Source: Pseudomonas sp. IPO3778
GTDB taxonomy: Bacteria; Pseudomonadota; Gammaproteobacteria; Pseudomonadales; Pseudomonadaceae
NCBI RefSeq assembly: GCF_013386825.1
Contig: NZ_JACARC010000048.1
Coordinates: 1 to 64,000, forward strand
DNA: 64,000 nucleotides
Direction: 5' to 3'
The notes beneath the pieces were generated by a model. It worked only from the letters and a program-made list of their open reading frames with translations, was not told the DNA's origin and made no database searches. Position 1 is the stretch's first letter. The number at the start of each line of letters is the position of its first letter. Of the stretch, positions 15,601-23,420 are shown in pieces. The translations under genes were made by a program, and so were the position numbers.

Positions 15601-17459
15601 GCGTTGGTCGCTTCAATCAACCGCCACGCTTCGTCGTACCGGTAGGAAACAACGTTCTGTTCGGTAATCCAGTCCAGCTCCCGCTGCACCTGATAGTCGA
15701 CTGCAACGATATGCCCGCGGTCATACCGCAGCAGCAATCCCTGGCCGACGTGGTTATCAATCCGCTGAATCCGCCCGGAATAGTCGCGGGAAATGCGCAG
15801 CCGGTTGTCATACGCGTCGCTGATCGACGTCAGCACACCGTCACGGAAATGATAGAAAAGGGACGCCTGAGCCAGTACCCACTCATCAGGCAACGCGCCC
15901 AGATAAATCGCCGCTTCCGCCAGGCTATTGGTGATGGCTGGCCGCGTCGCAGAGGGCAGGGGAAAGGTCGTACTGCGGTTTTCATGATCGGTCCAGACCA
16001 CCGTTTCACCGCTAACCACCAACCGCTGAGCCAGTGCATGACTCCAGCCAAACCCCAGCCCGCAATCCACTTCCACCGCACTGCTGCGATACAACCGCGT
16101 CCAGGCAAACGGCAACACGCCATCCAACGATCCGTCGGTGAGGGTCAGCAGCTCCTCACCGGTAACCATCGACACCGGGCAGCCATTGGTTGCGGTCTTG
16201 TCTGCGGGAGCGGCTGCATCGCCGCCAGGGTTCTTGGCAGCGGCGGGCACATCATCCACAGGCTCCTGCTTCACCAGCGCCGTGCGTGCCGTCTTCGGCT
16301 CCCGCACCAGCGCCGCCGGGTTCGAAACCTGATCTGGACCCACCTTCAACGGCACCGCCGCGGCCTTGACCGGCACCGCATGACTCTGAAGCGCTACCGG
16401 CTTAAGCACCTCGGCATGCCCATCCATCCGGGCCGTGCCGCCCAGCTTGGCCATCTGCTCCAGCCATTCCCGCGCCCGCTCGGACTTGACCTTGCCCAGC
16501 ACCTGCGCCCCCAAGCGCACGGCCACACCCATCCCGCCGGTAGCCCACAACAACAGCAGGTTGAGCAATAGTTCGGTGGTGATTTCCCCCAGCAACTCAA
16601 ACAGGTAATGGGGCGGCAGCATGCGCATCCAACTGACCATCGCGGATAGGTAGATAAACAGCAGCGGTTCATCGCTCAGAATCAGCAACCCTTTGGCAAT
16701 CGCCTCCTGACTGAGCTTCAGCAGCGCTCCAAGCTCGGCCTGGGAGAGGTACTGCAGCAGCTTTTCGCTGTTGGGCTTGATGTCGGCCAACCATTGGTAC
16801 AGTTGCGCAATACCGTCCCAGAGACCGTAAAGCACGTTGCCAAACCCTTGCGCATAGGCCATTTGCAGCGAGGTGTACCGATCGACATAACCGGCCTTGG
16901 AATAGCTCTCCCATATCGGCTTGAACGTGCTCGTCCACTCGCCCCGCAGACGACCTTCCAGCGAGCTGATCTCGGACTGATAGGAGGCATACAGCGCCTT
17001 GATGTGGTCCCTGGACACGTTGGGATAAAAGCTGATCCGGTACTGCCGGTCGACGGTGCACTCGGTGACTTCAAGGATGCCGCTGGGGCCGATGGTTTTA
17101 TGGAGGGGCGCGCCGAGCGAGCCGCCGTCTTGCGCGATTTCCTGGAGCATCACCGGCGTATTGCCGATGGGCACGAACCGTGTGCTCTGGAACATGTGCA
17201 CCAGGGTCAACGGTGCATTGGCCTTGCAGGTGGCGACGGTGCTGCTGGGATAAAGCGAACGGGTGATGGGCGCGACCAGCGACACCTCATCGCCGACCTT
17301 GAACACCTGCTCGACATCCAGTGCCGAAAAGCTCCAGAAGCTCTCGGCCCACGCGTCGTAGGTGTTCAGGCAGTGGGTGAAGTCGTTGAGAACCGCATTG
17401 ACGTTACGCGTCTTCGGGTCCATCGCCGCCACGACGAAAAAGCCAATGGCGGGAATCAA
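12639..17459 (-). CDS. RHS-repeat polymorphic toxin with RNase A-like C-terminal tip
   Basis: At least 1606 residues. Residues ~1-330 form an N-terminal region with hydrophobic helices. A DUF6531-type segment begins near NGCPVSMVTGEELLTLTDGS. Many RHS/YD repeats follow (YRYDDLGR, YEYDLQNRL and similar), closing at DPVKLAGGLNGYQYVPNP...WVDPLGL. The last ~185 residues are the variable tip. It has a His/Arg pair 12 apart (His1492, Arg1504) and ends KTAYTDF, matching the His...Arg...Thr-x-Tyr arrangement of CdiA-CT RNase A-like toxins. The tip DNA is AT-rich, a sign of module exchange. The TTG at 17459 is a poor start. A better one lies out of frame at 17500. No PAAR domain, vgrG or eagR was seen nearby. 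Confidence 0.85.
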   Translation of the reverse strand: MIPAIGFFVVAAMDPKTRNVNAVLNDFTHCLNTYDAWAESFWSFSALDVEQVFKVGDEVSLVAPITRSLYPSSTVATCKANAPLTLVHMFQSTRFVPIGNTPVMLQEIAQDGGSLGAPLHKTIGPSGILEVTECTVDRQYRISFYPNVSRDHIKALYASYQSEISSLEGRLRGEWTSTFKPIWESYSKAGYVDRYTSLQMAYAQGFGNVLYGLWDGIAQLYQWLADIKPNSEKLLQYLSQAELGALLKLSQEAIAKGLLILSDEPLLFIYLSAMVSWMRMLPPHYLFELLGEITTELLLNLLLLWATGGMGVAVRLGAQVLGKVKSERAREWLEQMAKLGGTARMDGHAEVLKPVALQSHAVPVKAAAVPLKVGPDQVSNPAALVREPKTARTALVKQEPVDDVPAAAKNPGGDAAAPADKTATNGCPVSMVTGEELLTLTDGSLDGVLPFAWTRLYRSSAVEVDCGLGFGWSHALAQRLVVSGETVVWTDHENRSTTFPLPSATRPAITNSLAEAAIYLGALPDEWVLAQASLFYHFRDGVLTSISDAYDNRLRISRDYSGRIQRIDNHVGQGLLLRYDRGHIVAVDYQVQRELDWITEQNVVSYRYDEAWRLIEATNAVGENERYRYDDQQVILERQLAGGASFFWEWERSGKSARCIRHWASFSQMDTRYVWDDNGTVTVHNADGSQEVYVHDQRARLVQRIDPDGAEHFKSYDDKGRLTVEQDPLGAVTAYQYDEAGRLIALFPGDDAPTSYEHDNGFVRVVRRGDAVWKYQRNDQGDITRKTDPDGNYTEYTYTKHGKLTGVWHPDNSSQRFIWNERGQLTEEKLANGGVRRYRYDDLGRQVACEDEHGALTQYQWDAVGRLLKVIQPGGATREFSYNPYGKITAERDELGRVTRYEYADGLHLISRRINPDGTQLKYRYDNARLQLTEIENEVGETYRLDYHANGLIRQETGFDGRRTAYAYDLAGHLLEKTEYGDDGSQLVTGYQRDSAGRLVRKTLPDRSVVDYTYDRLGNLLSVDDGHWPLHYEYDLQNRLTAEHQGWGTLRYRYDECGQLNYLRLPDNNRLAFHHDKGGDLATIELNGNPLTSHLFKSGREHQRQQGQLLSHYHYDDQGRLHAHAITQQEQRHQRRQYDYDKRGNLTRILDTRKGQHDYHYDPLDRLTRANHSHDLQERFAHDPAGNLLMQDRVGPSVVKGNRLLMQGDRHYDYDAFGNLLRERRGRAQQLVTKYRYDCQHRLIAVTQPDGTQARYRYDPFGRRIAKTLDGQTTEFFWQGDILIAEHSADHHQSYIYEPNSFRPLALLKGYGPEAVKPFHYQLDHLGTPQELTAPDGEIVWSAHYRAYGQIAKLDVNTVTNPLRFQGQYFDPESGLHYNRHRYYNPDVGRYLTPDPVKLAGGLNGYQYVPNPTGWVDPLGLNTCPGANGCKPDVGVGDPTEKTTVNEGQPALPHLTQAERRARIDELGEANAYRRLDELEQATPGAHFLEKHGAQTSLASQLERVTTGRNPTTGIVEIHDRGRRTGQPRPPSAATHFLSHRDQLNAIYRAQLILKQTNIGTSRDPMDMGKIIGEGYKRDGFEYGQQRKAIVILDTNGNPKTAYTDF

Positions 17460-17500
17460 GAGGCAGCCCCATCGGGCAGGGCAGTAATCGAAAAAGACAT
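17460..17500 (-). other. Likely original N-terminus of the RHS gene, displaced by a one-base frameshift
   Basis: On the minus strand an ATG at 17500 is preceded by GAGGGAA at an ideal distance. It encodes MSFSITALPDGAAS and then hits TGA. One extra T in the TCTTG stretch near 17459 would fuse it to the long RHS frame (…GAASLIPAIGFF). The RHS gene therefore either uses the weak TTG start, needs a frameshift, or carries a base error here. Confidence 0.5.
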
Positions 17501-17597
17501 CGGCGTTCCCTCGCGCTGTGTGATCAGGCGAGGGACTTTGCAGTGGTTCTCAAGGCGGGGGAGTAGAGGTTATCTGGCCGTTCAGTAGGACGTTTCG

Positions 17598-18359
17598 TTA
17601 AACCTCCGGCAAGGTCGAGCCGCCATCCACCACCAGGGTCTGCCCGGTGATGTAGCCCGCCAGGTCCGACGCCAGAAACAGCATCGCCCCGGCAATATCC
17701 GCCGGCGCACCCAGCCGTCCCAGCGGCACCCGGCGGGCGATCTGTGCATTCACCTGGTCATCCCCCAGGTTGTCCATGGCCGGCGTGGCGATCATGCCGG
17801 GCTCCACCCCGTTGACCCGCACGTTCAAACCGGCCAGTTCCAGCGCCGCATTGCGAATGAACCCGTTGACCCCGGCCTTCGACGCCGCATAGTGACTCAA
17901 CCCCGCAAATGCGACCCGGGGCCCGGTGACTGAGGACGTGACCAACACACAGCCCCGGCCCTGGCGACGAAACATCGGCAGCGCCGCCTGGGTCAGCCAG
18001 AACAGCGCCGATAAATTGACCGCCAGGGTGCGATCGAGTATCGCGGGGGTGATGTCGACAAAGGGCGTCAGCGGGAAATACCCGGCGTTATGCACCAGGA
18101 TATCCAGCCGCCCCCAACGTTGTTCCACCCCTTCAACCAGCCCGAATACCGCAGCGGCGTCCGCCAGATCCACCGCCACCGCTTCCACCTGGCAGCCGCG
18201 CCCGCACAGCTCAAGCGCCAGCGCTTCGGCCAGTTGCAAATCGGCGATCATCACCCGCGCGCCCCGCAGGGCAAAGGCCTCGACGATGGCCCGCCCGATG
18301 CCCTGGGCGCCGCCCGTTACCAGGACGCTGCGACCGCTGAAATCCAGGTCTTCATCCAT
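17598..18359 (-). CDS. SDR-family oxidoreductase
   Basis: A 253-residue short-chain dehydrogenase/reductase. The NAD(P)-binding TGGAQGIG motif is at ~16-23, the NAG motif in LVHNAGYF, the active-site Tyr and Lys in YAASK, and the usual VDGGSTLPEV tail closes it. The ATG at 18359 overlaps the preceding SDR gene by 8 bp. It is the last gene of the SDR-SDR-MoaF set. The substrate is unknown. Context suggests an alcohol or carbonyl intermediate of aromatic amine breakdown. Confidence 0.88.
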   Translation of the reverse strand: MDEDLDFSGRSVLVTGGAQGIGRAIVEAFALRGARVMIADLQLAEALALELCGRGCQVEAVAVDLADAAAVFGLVEGVEQRWGRLDILVHNAGYFPLTPFVDITPAILDRTLAVNLSALFWLTQAALPMFRRQGRGCVLVTSSVTGPRVAFAGLSHYAASKAGVNGFIRNAALELAGLNVRVNGVEPGMIATPAMDNLGDDQVNAQIARRVPLGRLGAPADIAGAMLFLASDLAGYITGQTLVVDGGSTLPEV

Positions 18360-19152
18360 GGCCCACCTCCATACGCGCATACGCCAACGTCGGCACATCG
18401 ACGATGCTTGAACCGCCATCCGCCACCAGCGTTGCCCCGGTAATGATCGACGCCTCGCTGGAGGCCAGGAAGCGGCAGACCCTGGCGATTTCCTCGGCGC
18501 TGGCCGGGCGGCGCAACGGTACATCGGCGCACACCCGGTCGTAGGCGTGTTGCAGCGTCTCGCCATAAAAGTCCATCAGCGGTTGCATTTCCTCATCCGC
18601 CATCGGCGTGCGCACCCAGCCCGGGCACACCGCGTTCACCCGCACGCCACGCGGGCCGTAATCCCGGGCCAGTGAGCGGTTAAGGCCGAGCAAGGCATGC
18701 TTGGCGGTGGTGTAGCCGCACACGTCGGGCCCGGCGGCCAGGGAGGCAATCGAGCCCATCAGCACGATGTTCCCGGCGCTTTCCAGCAGCAGCGGCAAAC
18801 ACGCTCGGGCACTGTAGAAGGCGCTGTCGAGGTTGCTGCGCAGCGCCGCTTCCCAGGTCTGCGGGCTGGTGTCGGTGGCGTTGCCCACGCCATGCCCGCC
18901 CGCGCAGGCCAGCAGCACATCGATCCGCCCATAGCGTTGGCGAATCTGCTCGACGAAACCTTCCCACGTCTGCGGGCAGGCCGCGTCACCCACCAGCACA
19001 AGGCCGCCGGTTTCCCGGGCGACCTGTTCCAGCGGCTCGCGACGACGACCGATCAGCACCAACTGCGCACCTTCTGCGGCGTACAGCCGGGCACAGGCGG
19101 CGCCGATGCCCGTGCCGGCGCCGGTGATCACAAGGGTGCGCGGCTCAGTCAT
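18352..19152 (-). CDS. SDR-family oxidoreductase
   Basis: A 266-residue short-chain dehydrogenase/reductase. TGAGTGIG forms the dinucleotide-binding loop (about 10-17), followed by LLACAGG, MGSIASLAAG with the catalytic Ser, and YTTAK with the catalytic Tyr/Lys. It overlaps the next SDR by 8 bp and the moaF gene by 8 bp, so the three are translated as a unit. Two different SDRs in one operon suggest two successive alcohol/ketone oxidations. Specificity cannot be read from sequence. Confidence 0.87.
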   Translation of the reverse strand: MTEPRTLVITGAGTGIGAACARLYAAEGAQLVLIGRRREPLEQVARETGGLVLVGDAACPQTWEGFVEQIRQRYGRIDVLLACAGGHGVGNATDTSPQTWEAALRSNLDSAFYSARACLPLLLESAGNIVLMGSIASLAAGPDVCGYTTAKHALLGLNRSLARDYGPRGVRVNAVCPGWVRTPMADEEMQPLMDFYGETLQHAYDRVCADVPLRRPASAEEIARVCRFLASSEASIITGATLVADGGSSIVDVPTLAYARMEVGHG

Positions 19153-19966
19153 CAGGATGCTCCGTGCGGTTGAGCACCTGGCAGTAGGAGCTGATGGGGA
19201 AGTTCGACAGCGCATCGAAGGACCCGTCGGCATAGCCAAAGATCTTGCCGTCGCTGCGGTGTTGTTGCAGGTCGATCAGCACCAGGCCGAGGGTGGGGAT
19301 GATTTTTTCGCGCCACACGAACAGGTACAGCTGGTCAGCGATTTTGTAGTAATGGCAGCGGTCGGTGTCGCACAAGCCTTGCTCGACGCCCTTGAGGCAT
19401 TGCCAGGCGTAGAACTGGTCGTTGAGGTATATGTGCTCGTAGACCTCGCTCGGGCTGTAGCGGTAATGGTTGCGCAGGCCGGTGAGCTCGCAGGTGGGCG
19501 CGTGGGGGCATTGGCCGGCCTGCCAGGGGCGGTCGAGGCTGCCGTGGAGGAATTCCACCTCCACCGAGGTCAGGGGCTTGCCGGCCAGGGCGCGGCTGTA
19601 AAGGCCTTCGCGGGTTTGCTCCTGGGTGGGCATGCGTGCGAGTACGGCGGTGAACGAGGCGCTGGTGGTGTCGAGTACCAGGCTGACCGACCAGGCTTGG
19701 GTACCTTCGTGCTTGATGAAATCCACCAGGTACAGGCCGGGGCGCACCGAGGTGGCGCGGTAGGTTGCGCTGCCGCTGGAGTGGCCGTCGGCGGCGACCC
19801 AGGCCAGGCTGTCGCGCTCGAAACGATGCTCGATCTGCCAGCCATTGGCGAAGTACAAGGTGAAGGCCTTGCCGCTGAGGTCGGCCAGGTTTGGCAGGAT
19901 AAACGCCTCGGGCGCGAAGCCGTCGGCGAGGGCGCCCACGGTGATCCAGTCAGTTGGGGTAGTCAT
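19145..19966 (-). CDS. moaF: MoaF-family protein
   Basis: A 273-residue soluble protein with the two-part MoaF layout. The N-terminal beta-rich half contains LSGKAFTLYFANGWQIEHRF. The second half contains the Y/H-rich segment SPSEVYEHIYLNDQFYAWQC and a CDTDRCHYYKI motif. MoaF was first described in the Klebsiella monoamine regulon alongside tyramine oxidase. Its exact activity remains unclear. The start MTTPTDW at 19966 follows GGAGCATCGCAA upstream. It precedes and overlaps the two SDR genes. Confidence 0.7.
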   Translation of the reverse strand: MTTPTDWITVGALADGFAPEAFILPNLADLSGKAFTLYFANGWQIEHRFERDSLAWVAADGHSSGSATYRATSVRPGLYLVDFIKHEGTQAWSVSLVLDTTSASFTAVLARMPTQEQTREGLYSRALAGKPLTSVEVEFLHGSLDRPWQAGQCPHAPTCELTGLRNHYRYSPSEVYEHIYLNDQFYAWQCLKGVEQGLCDTDRCHYYKIADQLYLFVWREKIIPTLGLVLIDLQQHRSDGKIFGYADGSFDALSNFPISSYCQVLNRTEHPDD

Positions 19967-20052
19967 TTGCGATGCTCCGGTTGGGTGGGTGAACACCACG
20001 GATCATCGCGCCGGGAAGCGGGCTCGCCTATCAACCGGATGGTTGAGGCGGG

Positions 20053-20712
20053 CTACAGGAACAGGCTGCCCACCAGCTCTGTGCGGCTGCTGACGCCGGT
20101 CTTGCGAAACAGGTTGATCAGGTGGGTCTTGATGGTGGGCAGGCCGACCTGCAGCTCCTGGGCCAGTTGTTTGTTGCTGGCACCCTGGCGCAACAACAGG
20201 GCGATCTGGCGCTCCTTGGGCGTCAGGCCGGCCAGTGCATCCTCCGTGGGCTGCAGGTTGGCAACCGCCAGTTGCAGCAAGGTTTGCAGGGCATTCAGCT
20301 GGGCCAGTTGCTCGCCGGTGAAGGCGCCCTGGTCGGCGGTGCGCAGCAACGAAATCGCCGCCTGGGGTTGACCGGCACGCTGGGCGAGGACTTCCACCAC
20401 ATCCACCACGCCATACCGGCGCAAAAAATCCCCATAACGCCGGGTGTCCCGTGGCGGCTGGCGGGCCATGGCAAAGCCCAGTGGCACCACCGCCAAGCCA
20501 CTGGACAGGCAGTTGCGCGGTTGCAACGGGTCGAACTGGCGGTAGTTGTCCAGGTAGTCGCGGTGCATCTCGCCGCTCATGCCGTGCAACTGGAAATCCC
20601 GGGCTTCCAAGTGCCGGTCGACACAATAGAACGCGGCCTGGCTGACCGGCATCAGCCGGGTGAACGCCTGCAGGCACTGGCGGGCGACTTCGTGGACGGA
20701 GAGGGCGTGCAT
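20053..20712 (-). CDS. LuxR-family transcriptional regulator
   Basis: About 219 residues. An N-terminal domain of unknown ligand (GAF-like in length) is followed by a C-terminal GerE/LuxR helix-turn-helix (roughly 155-215, LTPKERQIALLLRQGASNKQLA). I saw no clear autoinducer-binding signature, so quorum sensing is not implied. The ATG at 20712 follows AGGTAA. A TTG start at 20730 is possible. It sits inside the MoaF/SDR/cupin/oxidase cluster on the same strand, and is therefore probably its local activator. Confidence 0.85.
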   Translation of the reverse strand: MHALSVHEVARQCLQAFTRLMPVSQAAFYCVDRHLEARDFQLHGMSGEMHRDYLDNYRQFDPLQPRNCLSSGLAVVPLGFAMARQPPRDTRRYGDFLRRYGVVDVVEVLAQRAGQPQAAISLLRTADQGAFTGEQLAQLNALQTLLQLAVANLQPTEDALAGLTPKERQIALLLRQGASNKQLAQELQVGLPTIKTHLINLFRKTGVSSRTELVGSLFL

Positions 20713-20763
20713 GTGGATTACCTGCGCCAAAAGGCTGCCGACGGGTGCCGGCAGCCGGGTCCA

Positions 20764-21129
20764 TCACACCACGGCGAAGTAGTGTTTGACGAAACTTTCG
20801 CTGACCACTTCCCACAGCACCGGCGTGCCCTTGGTCACGAACCAGCTGTCGCCGGCCTTGTAGCGGGTGCTCTGGCCGGTGGATTCGTCGGTGAGCACCA
20901 CTTCGCCGGTGACCACGATGGCCTGTTCGGCGAACGGATAGACCATGCGGAACTTGCCCTGGGTGGTGCCAAAGTAAGCGCTGCTGACCGGGTCGGTGGG
21001 GGCGCCGAAGGTCATTTTGCCGAAGGCCCGGACTTCGCCTTCGAGGATGGTTGAGCCGAGGTCGGCGACGGTGCCCCAGGGGTCGAGTGCTGATAGCTGG
21101 ATGTCTTTTTTGACGGTGACGAGGGTCAT
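20764..21129 (-). CDS. Cupin-domain protein
   Basis: A 121-residue single-domain cupin (ethanolamine-utilisation EutQ-like pattern). Beta-strand motifs include GKFRMVYPFAEQAIVVTGEV and YKAGDSWFVTKGTPVLWEV, and there are few histidines, so metal binding is uncertain. Such small cupins frequently lie beside PuuB-like amine oxidases in Pseudomonas. It follows the oxidase gene in the same direction. A REP hairpin and a heptanucleotide repeat separate the two. Confidence 0.8.
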   Translation of the reverse strand: MTLVTVKKDIQLSALDPWGTVADLGSTILEGEVRAFGKMTFGAPTDPVSSAYFGTTQGKFRMVYPFAEQAIVVTGEVVLTDESTGQSTRYKAGDSWFVTKGTPVLWEVVSESFVKHYFAVV

Positions 21130-21165
21130 GGCAGTTGCTCCTGATGAGAAAAAATTAGTGATCAA

Positions 21166-21266
21166 CTGTAGGAGCGAGCTTGCTCGCGAAGGTCGTTAAC
21201 GATGACGTTGGCGTCCTGGATGAACGCGGCGCCCTTGCGTTTTTCGCGAGCAAGCTCGCTCCTACA
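21166..21266. repeat. REP-type hairpin pair (TGTAGGAGCGAGCTTGCTCGCGAA class)
   Basis: CTGTAGGAGCGAGCTTGCTC pairs with GAGCAAGCTCGCTCCTACAG over ~100 bp. Same class as the elements at 6726, 27827 and 51829. It abuts the heptanucleotide tract. Confidence 0.88.
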
Positions 21267-21357
21267 GGTGTCAGGTGTCAGGTGTGAGATGTCAGGTGTC
21301 CGGTGTCCGGTGTCCGGTGTCCGGTGTCAGGTGTCAGGTGTGAGATGTCCGGTGTTG
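21267..21357. repeat. Heptanucleotide tandem repeat (GGTGTCA/GGTGTCC)13
   Basis: Thirteen 7-bp units: GGTGTCA, GGTGTCA, GGTGTGA, GATGTCA, then four GGTGTCC, then GGTGTCA, GGTGTCA, GGTGTGA, GATGTCC, GGTGTTG. The four-unit block at the start is nearly repeated at the end, showing expansion by slippage or duplication. The tract starts 5 bp downstream of the stop of the amine-oxidase-like gene, inside the presumed operon. Confidence 0.92.
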
Positions 21358-21361
21358 GTTT

Positions 21362-22660
21362 TCAGCGGCGGCCGTTCCAGTAACCGGAGAGCTGGTGCCA
21401 GGACTTGCCGGCAGTGAGCAGCAGCGGGCGGATCGCGTCTTTGCCGATGATGGTCGGGCGGTGGATCGAGCTGACCAGGTCATACCGCGCCGAGCCTTCG
21501 CTCATGCCCTCGGCCAGCACCTTGCAGATGATGTGGCTCGGGGTCACGCCGAAGCCCGAATAGCCCTGCACAAAGAACGCGTTGCTGCGCCCGGGCAGGG
21601 TGCCGATCTGCGGGAACAGGTTCGGGCTGCAAGCCATCGGGCCGCCCCAGGCCAGGTCGATTTTCACGTCCTTGAGGTACGGGAAAATCTTCAGCATCAG
21701 GTTGCGGTTCCAGGCTTTCAAATCCCCGGGAATGTGCTCGACCAACGGCGTGGCGGCGCCGAACAGCAGGCGGTTTTCGTTGGTGACACGGTAGTAGTCG
21801 ATCACCGGGCGAATGTCGCTGTAGGCCCCGCGAATCGGGCTGATACGGTTGATCAGCTCCTCGGACAACGGCTCGGTCATCATCTGGAACGCGTAGGTGT
21901 TGATGGTCGAGCGGTGCAGTTCCGGCTCCAGCTTGTTGAGGAAACTGTCGCAGGCCCACAGCAACTTGCTGGCCTTGACCGAGCCGCGCCCGGTGCGCAC
22001 GGTGATGCGTTCGCCGTAGCTGACTTCCAGCGCCGGGCTGTTCTCGAAAATCCGCACGCCGTGGCCGGCCAGGGCCTTGGCTTCGCCCAGCAGCAGGTTC
22101 AACGAGTGCACATGCCCGCCGCCCATGTGCAGCAGCGCGCTGCTGTAGGCGTCGGAGCCGATGATCTGCTTCACGTCGGAGCCGCCGAGGAAGCGGATTT
22201 CGTGTTGGGTGTTGATGGACTTGAAGTCTTTTTCCCAGGCGCGCAGGGTCTTTTCCTGGCGGGCGTTGAAGCCCATGTAGCCGTAGCCGTGGCAGAAGTC
22301 GGCATCGATGTCGTACTTGGCGATGCGGTTCTTGATGATGTCGGCGCCCAGGTCGCTGATCTCGAAGATCTGGCGCAGGCCGTCTTCACCCACGTCCTGT
22401 TTGATCTTTTCCAGGTCGTGGCCGATGCCCGCCATGATTTGCCCACCGTTGCGCCCGGTGCCGCCAAAACCCAGGTAACGCGCTTCCAGCACGACGATGT
22501 TGGTGATGCCTTTTTCGGCGAGTTCCAGGGCGGTGTTGATCCCGGAAAAGCCGCCGCCGATGATCACCACGTCGGCGTCCACGTCCTGTTCCAGGGTCGG
22601 GAAGCTGAGGTTGTATTTCTTGGTCGCCGTGTAATAGGTCGGCGTTTCGATATTGATCAT
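21362..22660 (-). CDS. PuuB-like FAD-dependent amine oxidase/dehydrogenase
   Basis: A 432-residue DAO-family flavoprotein. The FAD-binding IIGGGFSGINTALEL motif is at ~33-47, the RYLGFGGTGRNGGQIMAG stretch typical of gamma-glutamylputrescine oxidases follows, and the C-terminal FFVQGYSGFGVTPSHI motif closes the FAD site. The family oxidises primary or secondary amines to aldehydes with release of ammonia. Here it could feed aldehydes to the dehydrogenase at 3821 (inference). The ATG at 22660 leads the SDR/MoaF/cupin cluster and is divergent from an hpaR paralogue, with an operator-like palindrome between them. Confidence 0.85.
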   Translation of the reverse strand: MINIETPTYYTATKKYNLSFPTLEQDVDADVVIIGGGFSGINTALELAEKGITNIVVLEARYLGFGGTGRNGGQIMAGIGHDLEKIKQDVGEDGLRQIFEISDLGADIIKNRIAKYDIDADFCHGYGYMGFNARQEKTLRAWEKDFKSINTQHEIRFLGGSDVKQIIGSDAYSSALLHMGGGHVHSLNLLLGEAKALAGHGVRIFENSPALEVSYGERITVRTGRGSVKASKLLWACDSFLNKLEPELHRSTINTYAFQMMTEPLSEELINRISPIRGAYSDIRPVIDYYRVTNENRLLFGAATPLVEHIPGDLKAWNRNLMLKIFPYLKDVKIDLAWGGPMACSPNLFPQIGTLPGRSNAFFVQGYSGFGVTPSHIICKVLAEGMSEGSARYDLVSSIHRPTIIGKDAIRPLLLTAGKSWHQLSGYWNGRR

Positions 22661-22814
22661 TGCGCTGCCTGACAGTGAAGAGCTAATGAGCGTATTAAGG
22701 GCGCTGGCGCGGTGGATGTCTTGATTCTGCGTGCCGGGCTTTTTGTTCCTGCGCGCCAGAGCCTTCGCCGGCCTCACAAGTTATAGCGTGAGGAGGGGAG
22801 GAGAGTGTTAGAGT

Positions 22815-22834
22815 TTCGTTAAAACATTAACTAA
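22815..22834. promoter_or_regulatory. Operator-like palindrome between the amine oxidase and hpaR2
   Basis: GTTAA-AACA-TTAAC (22818-22831) is an inverted repeat with the same half-sites as the GTTAAC-AT-GTTAAC palindromes at the feaR, hpaG1/hpaA and oprD/hpaR promoters, with a changed centre. It lies 25 bp before the MarR-family start, a usual place for autorepression. Confidence 0.55.
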
Positions 22835-22855
22835 ATCAAGCGTGACCCTGAGCCT

Positions 22856-23278
22856 ATGTTGAAACCCAGACAATCCCTGACCCTGACCCTGTTGCAGGCC
22901 CGTGAATCCGCCATGAGCTTTTTCCGGCCCTCGTTGAATGAGCATGGGCTGACCGAGCAGCAATGGCGGGTGATTCGAATTCTCAGCCAGCATGACGAGC
23001 TGGAGATTTACCAATTGGCCGAACTGGCGTGCATTCTCAAACCGAGCATGACCGGCGTGCTGGTGCGCATGGAAGCGGCGGGGATGGTGCACCGGCGCAA
23101 GGCCGAGCAGGATCAGCGCCGGGTGCTGGTGACCCTGGCGGAGAAGGGCAAGGCCAGTTTCGAGTCGATGAGCCAGTGCATGGAAGAGAATTACCAGCGC
23201 TTGCAGGGGCAGTTCGGGGAGGAGAAGTTGCAGGTGTTGCTGGGGTTGCTGGATGAGTTGAAGACCATCAAGCGTTGA
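22856..23278 (+). CDS. MarR-family regulator, HpaR paralogue
   Basis: A 140-residue winged-helix repressor closely related to the HpaR encoded at 33372. The two share SLTLTLLQARE, NEH-LTEQQWRVIRIL and LACILKPSMTGVL. HpaR represses homoprotocatechuate genes and is released by hydroxyphenylacetates. It is divergent from the amine-oxidase operon, so it probably represses that operon and itself. The presence of two paralogues in one catabolic region suggests separate sensing of two related effectors. Confidence 0.87.
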   Translation: MLKPRQSLTLTLLQARESAMSFFRPSLNEHGLTEQQWRVIRILSQHDELEIYQLAELACILKPSMTGVLVRMEAAGMVHRRKAEQDQRRVLVTLAEKGKASFESMSQCMEENYQRLQGQFGEEKLQVLLGLLDELKTIKR

Positions 23279-23309
23279 ATGACCGTATATGAGTAACAGG
23301 TGATCAAAA

Positions 23310-23396
23310 TGTGGGAGCTGGCTTGCCTGCGATGCAGGCGCCTCGATCCTTCAGGTACACCGAGGTGATGCTATCGCAGGCAAGCCAGCTCCCACA
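23310..23396. repeat. REP-type hairpin pair (TGTGGGAGCTGGCTTGCCTGCGATG class)
   Basis: Inverted arms TGTGGGAGCTGGCTTGCCTG and CAGGCAAGCCAGCTCCCACA lie between the convergent hpaR2 and hpaI genes. Same class as 7396 and 26838. It may serve as the 3' end of both transcripts. Confidence 0.88.
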
Positions 23397-23420
23397 GTTG
23401 ATCTCTGTTGTTTGACGGGG

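Noticed and set aside
13581..16571. 996-codon open frame on the plus strand
   Set aside because: It is antisense to the RHS repeats. The frame stays open because of repeat codon bias, and its protein is low-complexity Val/Ala/Gly-rich with no family resemblance.
21202..21417. A small gene reading through the heptanucleotide tract
   Set aside because: Its translation is only the repeated unit (SGVRC, PVSGVRC...) with no ribosome-binding site, and it runs into antisense of the oxidase.
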